Positions 17,454 through 27,166 are shown, numbered from the stretch's first letter. The stretch is DNA of 64,000 nt from Lachnospiraceae bacterium (GCA_031280955.1 JAITGA010000003.1:1-64000); one strand, 5' to 3'. A program made the numbers and translations. Notes: generated from the sequence alone by a model not told the origin.

Positions 17454-18149
17454 ATGCAAAGAAAAACCAAAGTTAAAACCGCTATTGTTCTATATATATT
17501 TTGCTTTTTGATGCTATCTATAACCATATTCGCTGAATCAAGAGAACCGCTCACCATTGACATTGACGGGATTATTATTGATGTAGATCAATTAGCAAAG
17601 GATAATGATGTTGACCCACATGAATTATATGAATCGATAAAAAGCGGCATTGGTGCAGATAGAACCTCTCCTTTTGCGGACTTGGCTACTTTGACTCCTA
17701 ATGCGGACTCGTTCGAAGCATCAAGAACACAAATACCGATAGAGACGATCGATTCATGGGGAAACGCAATCACTAAAATGAAGATACAGATAACACTATA
17801 TAATCAAGATACTACGGCTCATGTGGTAAGTGAAGATTCATCTATGGCAAGCGGGAAAACTCCGATGACAGGAATGTGCAAGATGAATAAAAACGTCACT
17901 ACAAAGACTAGAGATGATGATTTTTTTCAAATAAAACTAGGCACGACAATTATAATCCCAGATTCGACAGAACATATAAACATTCATGAAAAGAACTACC
18001 CCGCTTTCAAAGTAGATGATAGAAGCATAGCTGTTAGCCGCTCTCCGATGTGGTTAGATATTCATTTCGGAATAAACAGTGCGAGTAATCATAGTGCCGC
18101 AATTACTCATGGCGTTAAGAAAGTAACTTATTATTATCATTATTATTGA
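17454..18149 (+). CDS. Secreted protein with possible degenerate 3D domain
   Basis: A 231-aa protein with a signal peptide (IVLYIFCFLMLSITIFAES) and a predicted extracellular body. Residues about 100-231 (MKIQITLYNQDTTAH, FFQIKLGTTIIIP, FKVDDRSIAVS, WLDIHFGINSASNHSAAITHGVKKVTYYY) resemble in order the 3D (Asp-Asp-Asp) domain of cell-wall lytic proteins: TAY-like start, iPlGT, D-D, then WLDI and closing G.k.V strand. Only two of the three characteristic Asp are obvious, so enzymatic activity is doubtful. It follows the lipoprotein gene by 26 bp. Confidence 0.6.
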   Translation: MQRKTKVKTAIVLYIFCFLMLSITIFAESREPLTIDIDGIIIDVDQLAKDNDVDPHELYESIKSGIGADRTSPFADLATLTPNADSFEASRTQIPIETIDSWGNAITKMKIQITLYNQDTTAHVVSEDSSMASGKTPMTGMCKMNKNVTTKTRDDDFFQIKLGTTIIIPDSTEHINIHEKNYPAFKVDDRSIAVSRSPMWLDIHFGINSASNHSAAITHGVKKVTYYYHYY

Positions 18150-18224
18150 GTACGGTGTATCATTGAGTATCACCCAGTCTGTCAAGTTGCCTAAGAAAAC
18201 ACCGAGATTTTCCGGTAAATTAGT

Positions 18225-19247
18225 TTAATCATAGTATTGCATAATGGTAAGGAATGATGCTACCAGTTCATCTTTTTGCATATACATCTCATTATCATTT
18301 ACTTGAATCGAACGCACCATCGCTTCTGTGACAGTCGGAACATTGAATCTTCCCGGTACAGCAATGTCGGTAAGTACAGGAAGTGTGCCGCTGTTGGCAA
18401 TTATCTGCTGTGCTTCAGAGGAAATCAGATAATCTACAAATAACTTGGCGATTTCTTGATTGGGGCTGTTCTTGAAGATAGCGACAGGGCTGGGTATGAC
18501 GATCATTTCCGGTGGGTACGAAATGGCAATAGGTGCTCCGGCTTCGGCATGGGTGAAAACCATGTAGTCCACTGCCAGACATGCAGCAAGCTCACCGGTC
18601 GCAACAGCATCAACGACTTGGCTTGATCCTTGCCCCACGAAAGCACCGTTGGCATGAAGACTTCGGAAAAACTGCTCTCCGAATATCTCCATCAATAGTC
18701 CTACGCTAATGAAAGCTGTTCCTGATGTAGCAGGATTAGCTATAGCGAAGCCGTTTGCAAAATCAGAGCCTGTCAAGTCATGCCATGAAACAGGGGGTGT
18801 TGAGACAAGGTCGGTGTTGTAAGCGATACCCAAAGTGCCTAAGCGGGCAGGGATGAAGTAGTCATCGGCATCGCTTTGTGAGTGAAAGACGGTATCTGCA
18901 CCAATGGGACGATAGCTAAGTAAGAGATTGTTGTCTTTCATGTGGTAAAAGTCAGGCACTTCACTAGTCCAGATGACATCTGCTTTTATTGCCCCGCTCT
19001 CCCGCTCTGCTTCTATTTCTCTCATCAGGCTTCCCGCTCCACCCACTCGGGTTTCGATGGTGATACCGGGATATATGGCAGTAAAACCTTCCACTAAGTC
19101 GTTGGTAAGAGATTCACGCATGGAGGTATAAACAGTAAGTGTTCCTGTGAGCGTATGCTCTTCGTTGCCGTCATCTGTACATGCGGTTATAAAAGCAGCA
19201 ACATAGATGGTTACGAGAATGAGGATAAGCAGTTTGGGTTTTCTCAT
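18225..19247 (-). CDS. Iron(III)-type ABC transporter substrate-binding lipoprotein
   Basis: A 340-aa extracellular binding protein with lipobox AAFITAC (Cys about 23) and a class II periplasmic-binding fold: LTVYTSMRESLTNDLVEGFTAIYPGITIETRVGGAG, VIWTSEVPDFYHMKD, LGTLGIAYNTDLV, PSPVAIFKNSPN. This fits the AfuA/FbpA ferric or phosphonate-like group. GAAGGAAC precedes the ATG. No permease or ATPase gene is adjacent, so it is an orphan or works with a transporter elsewhere. Confidence 0.85.
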   Translation of the reverse strand: MRKPKLLILILVTIYVAAFITACTDDGNEEHTLTGTLTVYTSMRESLTNDLVEGFTAIYPGITIETRVGGAGSLMREIEAERESGAIKADVIWTSEVPDFYHMKDNNLLLSYRPIGADTVFHSQSDADDYFIPARLGTLGIAYNTDLVSTPPVSWHDLTGSDFANGFAIANPATSGTAFISVGLLMEIFGEQFFRSLHANGAFVGQGSSQVVDAVATGELAACLAVDYMVFTHAEAGAPIAISYPPEMIVIPSPVAIFKNSPNQEIAKLFVDYLISSEAQQIIANSGTLPVLTDIAVPGRFNVPTVTEAMVRSIQVNDNEMYMQKDELVASFLTIMQYYD

Positions 19248-19319
19248 GAATGGTTCCTTCTCTCTTTGTTTTCTGTTTACGGTTCAAATTATTAACATCA
19301 GTATAAATAATTAGTCCGA

Positions 19320-19450
19320 TTACGAGCAAACTCGTAAGTATTTCTCCTGTAAAATACCTAATGCGAATGGGGGATTCCCACTCGCATTAGGTGTGCTGAA
19401 ATTATCATATCACAGTTTGTTTTATCTTACAATATTTTTGCAAAAATATT
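19320..19450. promoter_or_regulatory. Cluster of three inverted repeats in the 456-bp divergent region
   Basis: TTACGAG/CTCGTAA (19320-19337, 7 bp, 4-nt loop). A long hairpin 19356-19371/19377-19392 with 15 of 16 pairs and a 5-nt loop. A perfect 20-bp palindrome, AATATTTTTG/CAAAAATATT (19431-19450). All lie between the divergent binding-protein gene and acpP; the rest of the gap is AT-rich without an ORF. The 20-bp palindrome has operator symmetry. The long hairpin lacks a T-run on either strand. Confidence 0.6.
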
Positions 19451-19577
19451 TATCAGGGTTATGATATCTGTCGCTTCGTACCATGACATCAATTGTTCCA
19501 ACTGTGTCCGTTTACCTGCACACATAACAAATGTTAAATCTTAAATTAAAACTTTACATGAAAGCAACGATGTAATC

Positions 19578-19606
19578 TTGACAATCTTCACAACCACCTA
19601 TATATT
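19578..19606 (+). promoter_or_regulatory. SigA-type promoter of acpP
   Basis: TTGACA (19578-19583), 17-bp spacer, TATATT (19601-19606): a near-consensus promoter about 100 bp ahead of the acyl carrier protein gene, with no other gene between. Confidence 0.7.
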
Positions 19607-19703
19607 GTACATAACAATGAAATACAGCAGCAAAGCTACAAGAAGTAATTAAGAGCTATAGTAACTTTGGAACTTTCTAGTTTCACTTCGTTAAGGAGAC
19701 GTT

Positions 19704-19931
19704 ATGCTGGAAAAAGTAAAAGAAATCATTGCCGAACATTTGAGTATTGAAGGTATTGAAATCACCCCCGAAACATCATTCAGAGATGATTTGGGCGCAG
19801 ATTCGCTGGATTTGTTCGAGTTGGTCATGGCTTTTGAGGAAGAGTATGGAGTGGAGATTCCTCCCGAAGACCTAGAGGGCATTACCACAGTCGGCGGTGT
19901 GCTTGAGTTGATGAGGAAAAGACTTTCATAA
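19704..19931 (+). CDS. acpP: Acyl carrier protein
   Basis: A 75-aa acidic four-helix protein with the phosphopantetheine site [10 protein letters not shown] (Ser34). Its length and motif are those of a housekeeping ACP of fatty acid synthesis. AAGGAGACGTT precedes the ATG. No fab genes are adjacent, so it is either the stand-alone housekeeping ACP or a dedicated carrier. The acyl-ACP thioesterase at 54432 could act on its products. Confidence 0.93.
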   Translation: MLEKVKEIIAEHLSIEGIEITPETSFRDDLGADSLDLFELVMAFEEEYGVEIPPEDLEGITTVGGVLELMRKRLS

Positions 19932-20016
19932 GGCTTCACTTATTAGCGTTTGACAAAGTTCATACACACCGTAGTGCGAAGCGAAAGCCGAGTTTATTCT
20001 GAAAAGAAAGAATGAG

Positions 20017-21504
20017 ATGCGAAGAAGCGGAATCCTTCTCCCTGTCACCAGTCTCCCCTCGCCCGGCGGAATCGGCTGCTTTTCCAAGGAAGCCTATGAT
20101 TTCGTGGATTTTTTGGCGTTGGCAGGACAAAGTTATTGGCAAATTTTGCCGATGGGAGCGACAGGATATGGTGATTCACCGTATCAGTCATTTTCCACAT
20201 TTGCGGGGAATCCTTATTTCATAGATTTGCAAGAGTTGATGGAAAAAGGATGGCTTAGTAAGGAAGAGTACGAGCAGTTTGACTTTGGCTCTGATACAGG
20301 CTTCGTTGATTACGAAAAAATCTATAATTCACGTTCAAAAGCTCTCTATTTGGCATTTGAGAAATGCAAGCCGAAGAGGATAAAACGTTACCGTGATTTC
20401 GTTTCTGCCAACAGCTATTGGCTCAGCGATTATTCACTCTATATGGCAATCAAGGATGCCCGCGGTGGGATTCCTTGGAACGACTGGGAGTTGCCGCTCA
20501 AACGACGTGAGCCATCCCATTTGGACAAATGCCGCCGTCAGTATCAACGGGAAATCGACTTTTATTTTTTCCAACAATATCTTTTCCACGACCAATGGCT
20601 GCGCCTCAAAAAGTATGCCAATGATAAAGGGGTGAGGATTATCGGCGATATTCCTATTTATGTGGCACTAGATTCTGCCGATGCTTGGGCTAATCCCGAA
20701 CTTTTTCAATTCGATAATGACCTGCAACCAACGGCTGTGGCAGGTTGTCCGCCCGATTACTTCTCTGCTGATGGGCAATTGTGGGGCAACCCGCTTTATC
20801 GTTGGGAATACCACCGTGAAACAGGTTATGAATGGTGGACGAAGCGGATAGCTTCCAGCTTCCAACTTCATGATGTGGTTAGGATCGACCATTTCCGTGG
20901 TTTTGATGCGTATTACTCCATTCCTTACGGGGCAAAAAATGCCCGCAAAGGGAAGTGGCAGAAGGGACCGGGTTACGAGATATTCAAGTGTATCAAGGAT
21001 ACTCTGGGGGAAAAAGATATCATCGCCGAGGATTTGGGCTTTTTGACCCCTAGCGTCCTGCGTTTGGTGAAGCGAAGCGGTTATCCCGGCATGAAAATCA
21101 TTCAGTTTGCCTTTGATTCACGGGAAGACAGCGATTACCTGCCGCATAATTATACCAAAAATTGTATTGTGTATACAGGAACACATGACAATGATACGAT
21201 AATGGGTTGGTATCGTTCCTTGGCAAAAGCAGACCGTAAGTTTGCCGAGACTTATCTTGACATACGCAAGACGAAACGGGCTGAACGAAACTGGGAATTT
21301 ATCAGGGCAGCATTGGCAAGCGTATCTGACACCGCCATCATTCCGATGCAGGACTATCTGGGACTGGATTCCCGGGCGCGAATCAATACCCCCTCGACGG
21401 TAGGGGGCAACTGGCAATGGCGGCTTGCTGCTGATTATGCCGGCGGCGATTTGGCAGTCAAAATCAGGGCAATGACAGAGCTTTACAGAAGAACGGGGCA
21501 ATAA
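20017..21504 (+). CDS. malQ: 4-alpha-glucanotransferase (amylomaltase, GH77)
   Basis: A 495-aa cytoplasmic enzyme that transfers alpha-1,4-glucan segments in maltodextrin and glycogen metabolism. It opens RRSGILLPVTSLPSPGGIGCF and carries the GH77 blocks GDIPIYVALDSADAW, VRIDHFRGF (nucleophile Asp in RIDHFRG), IIAEDLGFLTPSV (acid/base Glu) and GTHDNDT (stabilising Asp). Length matches the family. It is followed one base later by an MFS transporter gene, so they are probably co-transcribed. Confidence 0.95.
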   Translation: MRRSGILLPVTSLPSPGGIGCFSKEAYDFVDFLALAGQSYWQILPMGATGYGDSPYQSFSTFAGNPYFIDLQELMEKGWLSKEEYEQFDFGSDTGFVDYEKIYNSRSKALYLAFEKCKPKRIKRYRDFVSANSYWLSDYSLYMAIKDARGGIPWNDWELPLKRREPSHLDKCRRQYQREIDFYFFQQYLFHDQWLRLKKYANDKGVRIIGDIPIYVALDSADAWANPELFQFDNDLQPTAVAGCPPDYFSADGQLWGNPLYRWEYHRETGYEWWTKRIASSFQLHDVVRIDHFRGFDAYYSIPYGAKNARKGKWQKGPGYEIFKCIKDTLGEKDIIAEDLGFLTPSVLRLVKRSGYPGMKIIQFAFDSREDSDYLPHNYTKNCIVYTGTHDNDTIMGWYRSLAKADRKFAETYLDIRKTKRAERNWEFIRAALASVSDTAIIPMQDYLGLDSRARINTPSTVGGNWQWRLAADYAGGDLAVKIRAMTELYRRTGQ

Positions 21505-21505
21505 A

Positions 21506-22711
21506 ATGGCAGAAATCCGCATTGGCAAGAGGGTGATATCGCGGAATTTTCTGCTTTTTTTGATTGCCAGTGCCCTCGTCGGCGTGACAATGGCAGTCGA
21601 AAATACATCGCTATCAAATCGCCTTATCGAGGATTTGCATTTCACCATCACTGAACGGACGACCCTCGAAATCCCCCGTGAACTGCCGGGGTTATTGGTG
21701 GTGTTCGTCATTGGTGCATTAGCCTTTTTGGGCGATGTCCGCACGGCGGCGTTTGCGAATATGCTGGGTGGTGTCGGCTTATTCGCTTTTGGTCTCATCC
21801 CTTCCGGTTATTGGCCGGTAGTCGCAACCATGATGGTTTACAGCATGGGTACTCATCTATATATGCCGATTCAAGGGGCTCTCAGCATGTCCTTTGCCAA
21901 GGATGGCAAAATCGGGCGGCGATTAGGTGAAATCCAAAGTGTGAACACGGCGGCACTCATTTTGACTTCCGGGGTTTTGTTTTTGCTCTATCGTTTCGTT
22001 AATATTCCTTTCGTGGTGTCGTTTTCCATTGGCGCAACTGCCATGATTTTGGCAGGAGTGACATTTTTGTTCATGACCCCGAATCAAACCGAAATAAGAA
22101 AGCAAAGATTCATTTTTCGCAAGAAATTTTCACTGTATTATGCTCTCTGTGTTGTTTTCGGGGCGCGGAAGCAAATCACGATTACCTTTGTCCCTTGGCT
22201 GCTCATTACCGTATATGGGCAACCGGTGGCAAATATTACGATATTGTTCTTCACCGTATCGGTGATGAACGTGTTTTTCCGTCCTTGGTTGGGTGGGATT
22301 ATTGACCGCAAAGGAGAGCGTTTCACCCTCATGCTGGAAGCGGTTTTGCTAATGTTAGCTTGTTTTGGCTTCGCATTTTCACAGCTTTTGTTCTCTGGCT
22401 CGGTTGCCTTGGTAGTGGTTTCCGGCTGTTATGTCATCGACCATCTCTTCTCCGGTTGCGGGATGGCGAGAACCACTTATGTTAGACGGCTGACCGACAA
22501 TCCCGGCGAGGTTTCGGCGACTTTGGCGCTTGGGGTTTCATTTGATCATATTGTATCAATGTCGATGCCGACTTTTGCAGGAATGTTATGGGCGATGAAC
22601 ATGGGAACGGGCTATGTCTACGTGTTTATTGGCGGGTTGGTTATCTCGGTGCTCAATTTACTGTTGGCGAATCGTATCCGTGTGCCGGAGGGAGAGAGAC
22701 CATTATCGTAG
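21506..22711 (+). CDS. MFS transporter
   Basis: A 401-aa membrane protein with about eleven to twelve hydrophobic segments and a typical mid-protein loop with basic residues (TPNQTEIRKQRFIFRKKF). GIIDRKGERFT is a recognisable MFS A-like loop in the second half. Substrate unknown; adjacency to malQ could suggest a sugar, but that is only context. It converges on argC with a 10-bp gap and no clear terminator. Confidence 0.82.
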   Translation: MAEIRIGKRVISRNFLLFLIASALVGVTMAVENTSLSNRLIEDLHFTITERTTLEIPRELPGLLVVFVIGALAFLGDVRTAAFANMLGGVGLFAFGLIPSGYWPVVATMMVYSMGTHLYMPIQGALSMSFAKDGKIGRRLGEIQSVNTAALILTSGVLFLLYRFVNIPFVVSFSIGATAMILAGVTFLFMTPNQTEIRKQRFIFRKKFSLYYALCVVFGARKQITITFVPWLLITVYGQPVANITILFFTVSVMNVFFRPWLGGIIDRKGERFTLMLEAVLLMLACFGFAFSQLLFSGSVALVVVSGCYVIDHLFSGCGMARTTYVRRLTDNPGEVSATLALGVSFDHIVSMSMPTFAGMLWAMNMGTGYVYVFIGGLVISVLNLLLANRIRVPEGERPLS

Positions 22712-22721
22712 CTCAGGTCAA

Positions 22722-23660
22722 TCATTCACCGCACACCAAACCCTTATTCTCTTTACACCTCAAAACTATATTCATACATTGTACCGCCGCTCCCGAAGCT
22801 CCTTTGCCCAGATTATCAAAACTGGCACAAAGAACCATTCGCTCGTCATTGCCGGTCAGGTAGATGGCGAGGTCGTCCCGCCCCGCCATTTGATTGGCAG
22901 GCAAAAATCCCCTCTCTTCGTCAGCGATGAATACCAATTTTGCGCCACTATAGTATTCATGATAAAAGCTGCACAACTCCCGTAGTGAGAGGCGTGATGT
23001 AAAGGCACTGGCATAAAGCGGCACAGAAACTACCATTCCCGCAAAATAATCAGCAATCACGGGACTAAAAAGCGGTTCATGTTGAAGACGGCATATCTTG
23101 GTCATTTCGGGCAAGTGCTTGTGCTGTTGTGTGAGGGCGTAAAGCCGCGGGGCATCGTACTCAGTCGCCCGTGTTTCGTTTTCATATGCGGCGATTACAG
23201 GCTTGCCGCCGCCGCTATAACCACTGAGGGAATGAATGGAGAGCGGGTAATCTTGCTTGAGAAATCCCGCTGATATCAAGGGATAGACCAAGGCGATGAA
23301 TCCGGTCGCATGGCAACCCGGCACGGCAATCCGTTTTCCGGTAGCGATATCCTGTCGATGTTGCCCCGACAGTTCGGGGAAACCATAGCACCAACCCGCC
23401 GCCGTGCGATGGGCAGTTGAGGTATCTATGATGGTGACATTTTCATTTTCCACCATTGCTGCCGATTCCCTTGCTGCCTCATCCGGCAGACAAAGAAAGG
23501 TGATATCCGACTCATTGATCAACCGTCGTCGCTCATTTATGTCTTTTCGTTTTTCGGGGTCAATGCTCATCACCTTGATGTCATCACGCTTCTCAAAACG
23601 GGAAAATATCTTGAGTCCGGTAGTGCCTTCACTGCCGTCAATGAATATTTTTGGTTTCAT
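22722..23660 (-). CDS. argC: N-acetyl-gamma-glutamyl-phosphate reductase
   Basis: A 312-aa NADPH-dependent enzyme of arginine synthesis that reduces N-acetylglutamyl phosphate to the semialdehyde. It has the N-terminal nucleotide-binding start IFIDGSEGTTGLKI, catalytic Cys116 in VPGCHATG, and SGYSGGGKP. The short form (about 310 aa, type 2) fits. GGAGACGG precedes the ATG. No other arg gene is in the window. Confidence 0.93.
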   Translation of the reverse strand: MKPKIFIDGSEGTTGLKIFSRFEKRDDIKVMSIDPEKRKDINERRRLINESDITFLCLPDEAARESAAMVENENVTIIDTSTAHRTAAGWCYGFPELSGQHRQDIATGKRIAVPGCHATGFIALVYPLISAGFLKQDYPLSIHSLSGYSGGGKPVIAAYENETRATEYDAPRLYALTQQHKHLPEMTKICRLQHEPLFSPVIADYFAGMVVSVPLYASAFTSRLSLRELCSFYHEYYSGAKLVFIADEERGFLPANQMAGRDDLAIYLTGNDERMVLCASFDNLGKGASGAAVQCMNIVLRCKENKGLVCGE

Positions 23661-23699
23661 GTTGATACCGTCTCCTGTCGAATTGTTGTGCCAAATAGG

Positions 23700-23797
23700 T
23701 TACAGTTCAGGCTCATGATGAAATGCTGTGGTTTCGTCATTGCAACAACGCCCAAATATTGACTTTTTTTGTCGCTTATACTATCATTGTGAAGAAG
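23700..23797. repeat. Interspersed repeat, copy 3 (diverged right part)
   Basis: Left part TTACAGTTCAGGCTCATGATG matches copy 4 almost exactly and continues GAAATG, then GGTTTCGTCATTGC. The centre differs (AACAACGCCC...), and GAAGCAATC appears only at about 23788-23797, so this copy carries an insertion or rearrangement of about 50 bp. It lies between divergent argC and galK. Confidence 0.6.
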
Positions 23798-23917
23798 CAA
23801 TCTGACCAATAAGCAAAAATGATTGGACTCCCGCTTAGACATTATACCACATCTGTCTGCCGCCACAAAAGGAGTGATTGTTAGTTTGGTATGACTATAC
23901 TATAAACGGGGAAAAAC

Positions 23918-25084
23918 GTGCAAAAAGAACTTGTAACTGCTTTCGCTGAGGTCTTTGGCAATGATGAAAATACCAATATTTACTTCGCTCCCGGCAGGGT
24001 CAACCTGATAGGTGAACATACTGATTACAACGGCGGGCATGTTTTCCCTTGCGCTCTTAACATCGGTACTTACGCTGTCGCAAGACGGCGAAGCGATCGG
24101 TTACTGCGGGTTTTTTCCATGAACATGCCTCAGCTCGGTATCATCGAAATATCCCTCGACTCACAAAAAGCCGTCCCTGCCGCTGATTGGGCAAACTACC
24201 CTGCCGGCGTGGCTTGGGCATTTATAGCAAAAGGACATCCGCTTCCATATGGCATTGACATGCTAATAAATGGTGAAATTCCTGCGGCTTCGGGTCTTTC
24301 GTCGTCAGCATCACTTGAAGTCCTGACAGGTTTCATCTTTCGCGATTTGTATGATATAACACTTACGAACCAGGAGTTGGCATTGCTCGGTCAATATGCG
24401 GAAAACCACTTTATCGGTGTCAATTGCGGTATCATGGATCAATTCGCAATTGCAATGGGAAAAAAAGACCACGCTATTTTTCTTGACACTGCTGACCTAA
24501 GTTTTAACTATGTGCCGCTTGTCCTCGACAAGGCAAAAATCGTCTTGGCGAATACCAACAAGCCACGGGAATTGGTCGAATCGAAGTACAATGAACGCCG
24601 CAGTGAATGTGAGCGGGCTTTGGCGGAGCTACAGACGGTGACAGCGATAAACTCACTGGGCGATTTGAGCGAAGCGGAGTTTGAAAACTATAAATCTGCC
24701 ATCAGTGACGAAGTGACCGCCAGACGCGCCAGACATGCCGTATATGAAAACATGAGGACGGTGCGTGCAGTGACAGCTCTTAGCGAAAACAACATTGACT
24801 CATTCGGTCAATTGATGAATGAATCGCACCTTTCTCTGCGTGATGATTATCAGGTGACGGGTTACGAACTTGATACCCTGGTGGAAGAGGCGTGGAAAGT
24901 GGCTGGGGTATTTGGTTCAAGGATGACGGGGGCAGGTTTTGGTGGTTGTACCGTCAGTATCGTCCGTGAAGATGCAGTTTCGTTGTTTATAGAAAAAGTA
25001 GGAATAGCTTATGAGGAAAAAGTGGGTCATAATGCTGATTTTTATGTTGTCGATGTCGGCGGCGGTCCCGTTAAGTTAAGCTAA
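23918..25084 (+). CDS. galK: Galactokinase
   Basis: A 388-aa GHMP-family kinase that phosphorylates galactose at C1 in the Leloir pathway. Motifs: galactose site GRVNLIGEHTDYNGG, ATP loop ASGLSSSASLEV, and C-terminal GAGFGGCTVSI. GTG start with GGGGAAAAAC upstream. TTGTTA-17-TATAAA at 23878-23906 could be the promoter but would leave a very short leader. No galT or galE is adjacent. Confidence 0.95.
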   Translation: MQKELVTAFAEVFGNDENTNIYFAPGRVNLIGEHTDYNGGHVFPCALNIGTYAVARRRSDRLLRVFSMNMPQLGIIEISLDSQKAVPAADWANYPAGVAWAFIAKGHPLPYGIDMLINGEIPAASGLSSSASLEVLTGFIFRDLYDITLTNQELALLGQYAENHFIGVNCGIMDQFAIAMGKKDHAIFLDTADLSFNYVPLVLDKAKIVLANTNKPRELVESKYNERRSECERALAELQTVTAINSLGDLSEAEFENYKSAISDEVTARRARHAVYENMRTVRAVTALSENNIDSFGQLMNESHLSLRDDYQVTGYELDTLVEEAWKVAGVFGSRMTGAGFGGCTVSIVREDAVSLFIEKVGIAYEEKVGHNADFYVVDVGGGPVKLS

Positions 25085-25102
25085 CGAAGTGGGGTGTTCA
25101 TT

Positions 25103-26302
25103 ATGGTATCAACCAAGTATCAAAACATGTTGACAGCTAAGTCGGTTATTCGGGAAATGGCAGAGTTTGCCGCCATGAGGGGGAATGAAATCGGTTATGA
25201 AAATGTGTTTGATTTCAGTCTCGGCAATCCCTCCGTCCCTGTACCGCCTCGGTTTTCTGAAGCTATTATCGAGCTTTTGGGAACGAAGACATCAAGGGAG
25301 CTTCATGGATATAGCCCCAGTTTGGGCATCCAAGCGGTCAAAGAAAAAATCACCTCCCATCTCAATCATCGTTATAAAATGACATACACCGCCAATCATA
25401 TCTTCATGACTGCGGGTGCTGCCGGAGCGATAGCCCATGCGCTTCGACTGGTCACGAACCCCGGCGATAAGGTACTGACCTTTGCCCCGTACTTCCCCGA
25501 ATACGCCCCTTATGTAAATCTTAGCGGGGCAAAGCTTGAAATAGTTCCTCCTGATATGGTTGATTTTCAGATAGACTTCGCTTGTTTCGAGGAAATGCTG
25601 ACTGCAGAAGTGACAGCAGTACTCATCAATACTCCCCACAATCCCACGGGAGCAATTTACAATGAAGCAACGCTTACGCAAATGGCGGAGTTGATGACAG
25701 CGAAGCAAAAAGAATATGGACATGATATCTTCCTCATTTCCGATGAGCCATATCGTGATGTGGTGTTTAGCGGTCAAAATCAACCTTATATTTCCTCTTA
25801 TTATGCAAACACCCTCTCATGTTTTTCCTATTCCAAATCACATTCCATCCCGGGTGAGAGAATTGGTTATCTCGCCGTCAATCCTGCTGCCACCGCTGCT
25901 GATTTGCTTGTACCGATGAGCGGGCAGATATCCCGTGGTATCGGACATAACTGTCCCGCTTCACTTATACAGCTGGCGATTGCCGAGACACTTGATGTCA
26001 CCGTAGATATGTCTGTTTATGAAACTAATATGAACATACTCTATAATGAATTGCTTGCGCTTGGCTTTAACTGCCGCAAGCCCGAGGGGACGTTCTATAT
26101 TTTCCCTCAGGCTTTGGAAGCCGATGCCGCCGTTTTTTGCCGTAAAGCTCTTGCTTATGACCTTATTCTCGTTCCCTCTGACAGCTTCGGTTGCCCCGGT
26201 CATTTCCGCATCGCATATTGTATTCAAACGGAAAAAGTGGAACGCTCATTGTCAGCATTTCGCCGTTTTGTAGAGGAGGAGTATGATAAAAAAAGCCATT
26301 AA
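25103..26302 (+). CDS. PLP-dependent class I/II aminotransferase
   Basis: About 399 aa. FDFSLGNPSVPVP, FMTAGAAGAIAHALRLVTNPGD, NTPHNPTGAIYN, DEPYRDVVF, SYSKSHSIPGERIGY (PLP Lys) and FRIAYC define the AspC-like fold-type I aminotransferases. Substrate not determinable. The ATG at 25103 follows GTGGGGTG. Overlaps the next gene by 20 bp, so the methyltransferase is translationally coupled. Confidence 0.88.
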   Translation: MVSTKYQNMLTAKSVIREMAEFAAMRGNEIGYENVFDFSLGNPSVPVPPRFSEAIIELLGTKTSRELHGYSPSLGIQAVKEKITSHLNHRYKMTYTANHIFMTAGAAGAIAHALRLVTNPGDKVLTFAPYFPEYAPYVNLSGAKLEIVPPDMVDFQIDFACFEEMLTAEVTAVLINTPHNPTGAIYNEATLTQMAELMTAKQKEYGHDIFLISDEPYRDVVFSGQNQPYISSYYANTLSCFSYSKSHSIPGERIGYLAVNPAATAADLLVPMSGQISRGIGHNCPASLIQLAIAETLDVTVDMSVYETNMNILYNELLALGFNCRKPEGTFYIFPQALEADAAVFCRKALAYDLILVPSDSFGCPGHFRIAYCIQTEKVERSLSAFRRFVEEEYDKKSH

Positions 26303-27107
26303 AAAAATTTGTTACAAAATACTGCAATTCGATCCGACAATAAAGGATATTTATTGCAATTATCCCCCTTCGAATCAAACCCCGTTAGATATTTTCAAAG
26401 GTGAGTGGGCAAGCATTTTACCTAAAGATGTGGGAGCAGATACTGGCGGCTATGCCAAATTGTTTGATGATGATCGAATCAAATGGGTTATCAGTAACCT
26501 TGATAATCTGAAAAACTATCGGGTGCTTGAGTTGGGTCCTTTAGAGGGGGCGCATACTTATATGTTGGCGAATACAGAAGCCGAATCAGTTACAGCGATA
26601 GAGGCTAATTCAAGGGCTTATCTGAAATGTCTGGTTATCAAAGAGCTGCTGGGCTTGAAGAAAGCGCAGTTCTTATATGGCAATGTAGAACCCTTTCTTG
26701 AACAAAACGAGAAGCCTTATGATTTGATTTTGGCATCAGGGATACTATACCATATGGCAAACCCGATAAAGCTAATTTATGAGATTTCCAAAAATGCAAG
26801 TAAAGTTTTTATCTGGACACATTTTTATGACGAAGCGATTATCAAAGAAATATATGATAAAAAAAGATTTGAAGAATGTAGCCATATAGAACACAGTGGT
26901 TTCAAGTGTAAGGTTTACAAGCAAAACTATAATACCGATTTAACACTAAAAGCCTTTTATGGAGGAAATAACGTATATAGTTATTGGATGGAAAAAGATG
27001 ATATCGTCAATTGCCTAAAACATTTCGGTTTCTTGAATATCAAGATTACCGGAGAAACGATGAATCATCAAAACGGACCATGTTTTTCCGTATTGGCAGA
27101 AAAGTAA
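26283..27107 (+). CDS. Class I SAM-dependent methyltransferase
   Basis: A 274-aa Rossmann methyltransferase: YRVLELGPLEGAHTYMLAN (motif I, with GPLEG instead of GxGxG), VTAIEANSRAYLKC (acidic loop), and DLILASGILYHMANPIKLI (post-motif), which resembles the CmoB/DUF1698 group. Substrate unknown. GAGGAGG precedes the ATG inside the aminotransferase gene. It converges on the AlbA_2 gene with an 80-bp gap. Confidence 0.75.
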   Translation: MIKKAIKKICYKILQFDPTIKDIYCNYPPSNQTPLDIFKGEWASILPKDVGADTGGYAKLFDDDRIKWVISNLDNLKNYRVLELGPLEGAHTYMLANTEAESVTAIEANSRAYLKCLVIKELLGLKKAQFLYGNVEPFLEQNEKPYDLILASGILYHMANPIKLIYEISKNASKVFIWTHFYDEAIIKEIYDKKRFEECSHIEHSGFKCKVYKQNYNTDLTLKAFYGGNNVYSYWMEKDDIVNCLKHFGFLNIKITGETMNHQNGPCFSVLAEK

Positions 27108-27166
27108 GTGTGTGATAATAACGGTGGTAAGCGTGTATGGATTGTCATTTCTTTGTTACTCTAATG

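Noticed and set aside
18150..18224. Terminator between the 3D-like gene and the iron-type binding protein gene
   Set aside because: No convincing stem with a T-run could be found in either direction.
23878..23906. TTGTTA-17-TATAAA promoter for galK
   Set aside because: It would leave only a few leader bases before the GTG start, with the ribosome site at the very 5' end; kept as a remark in the galK entry only.
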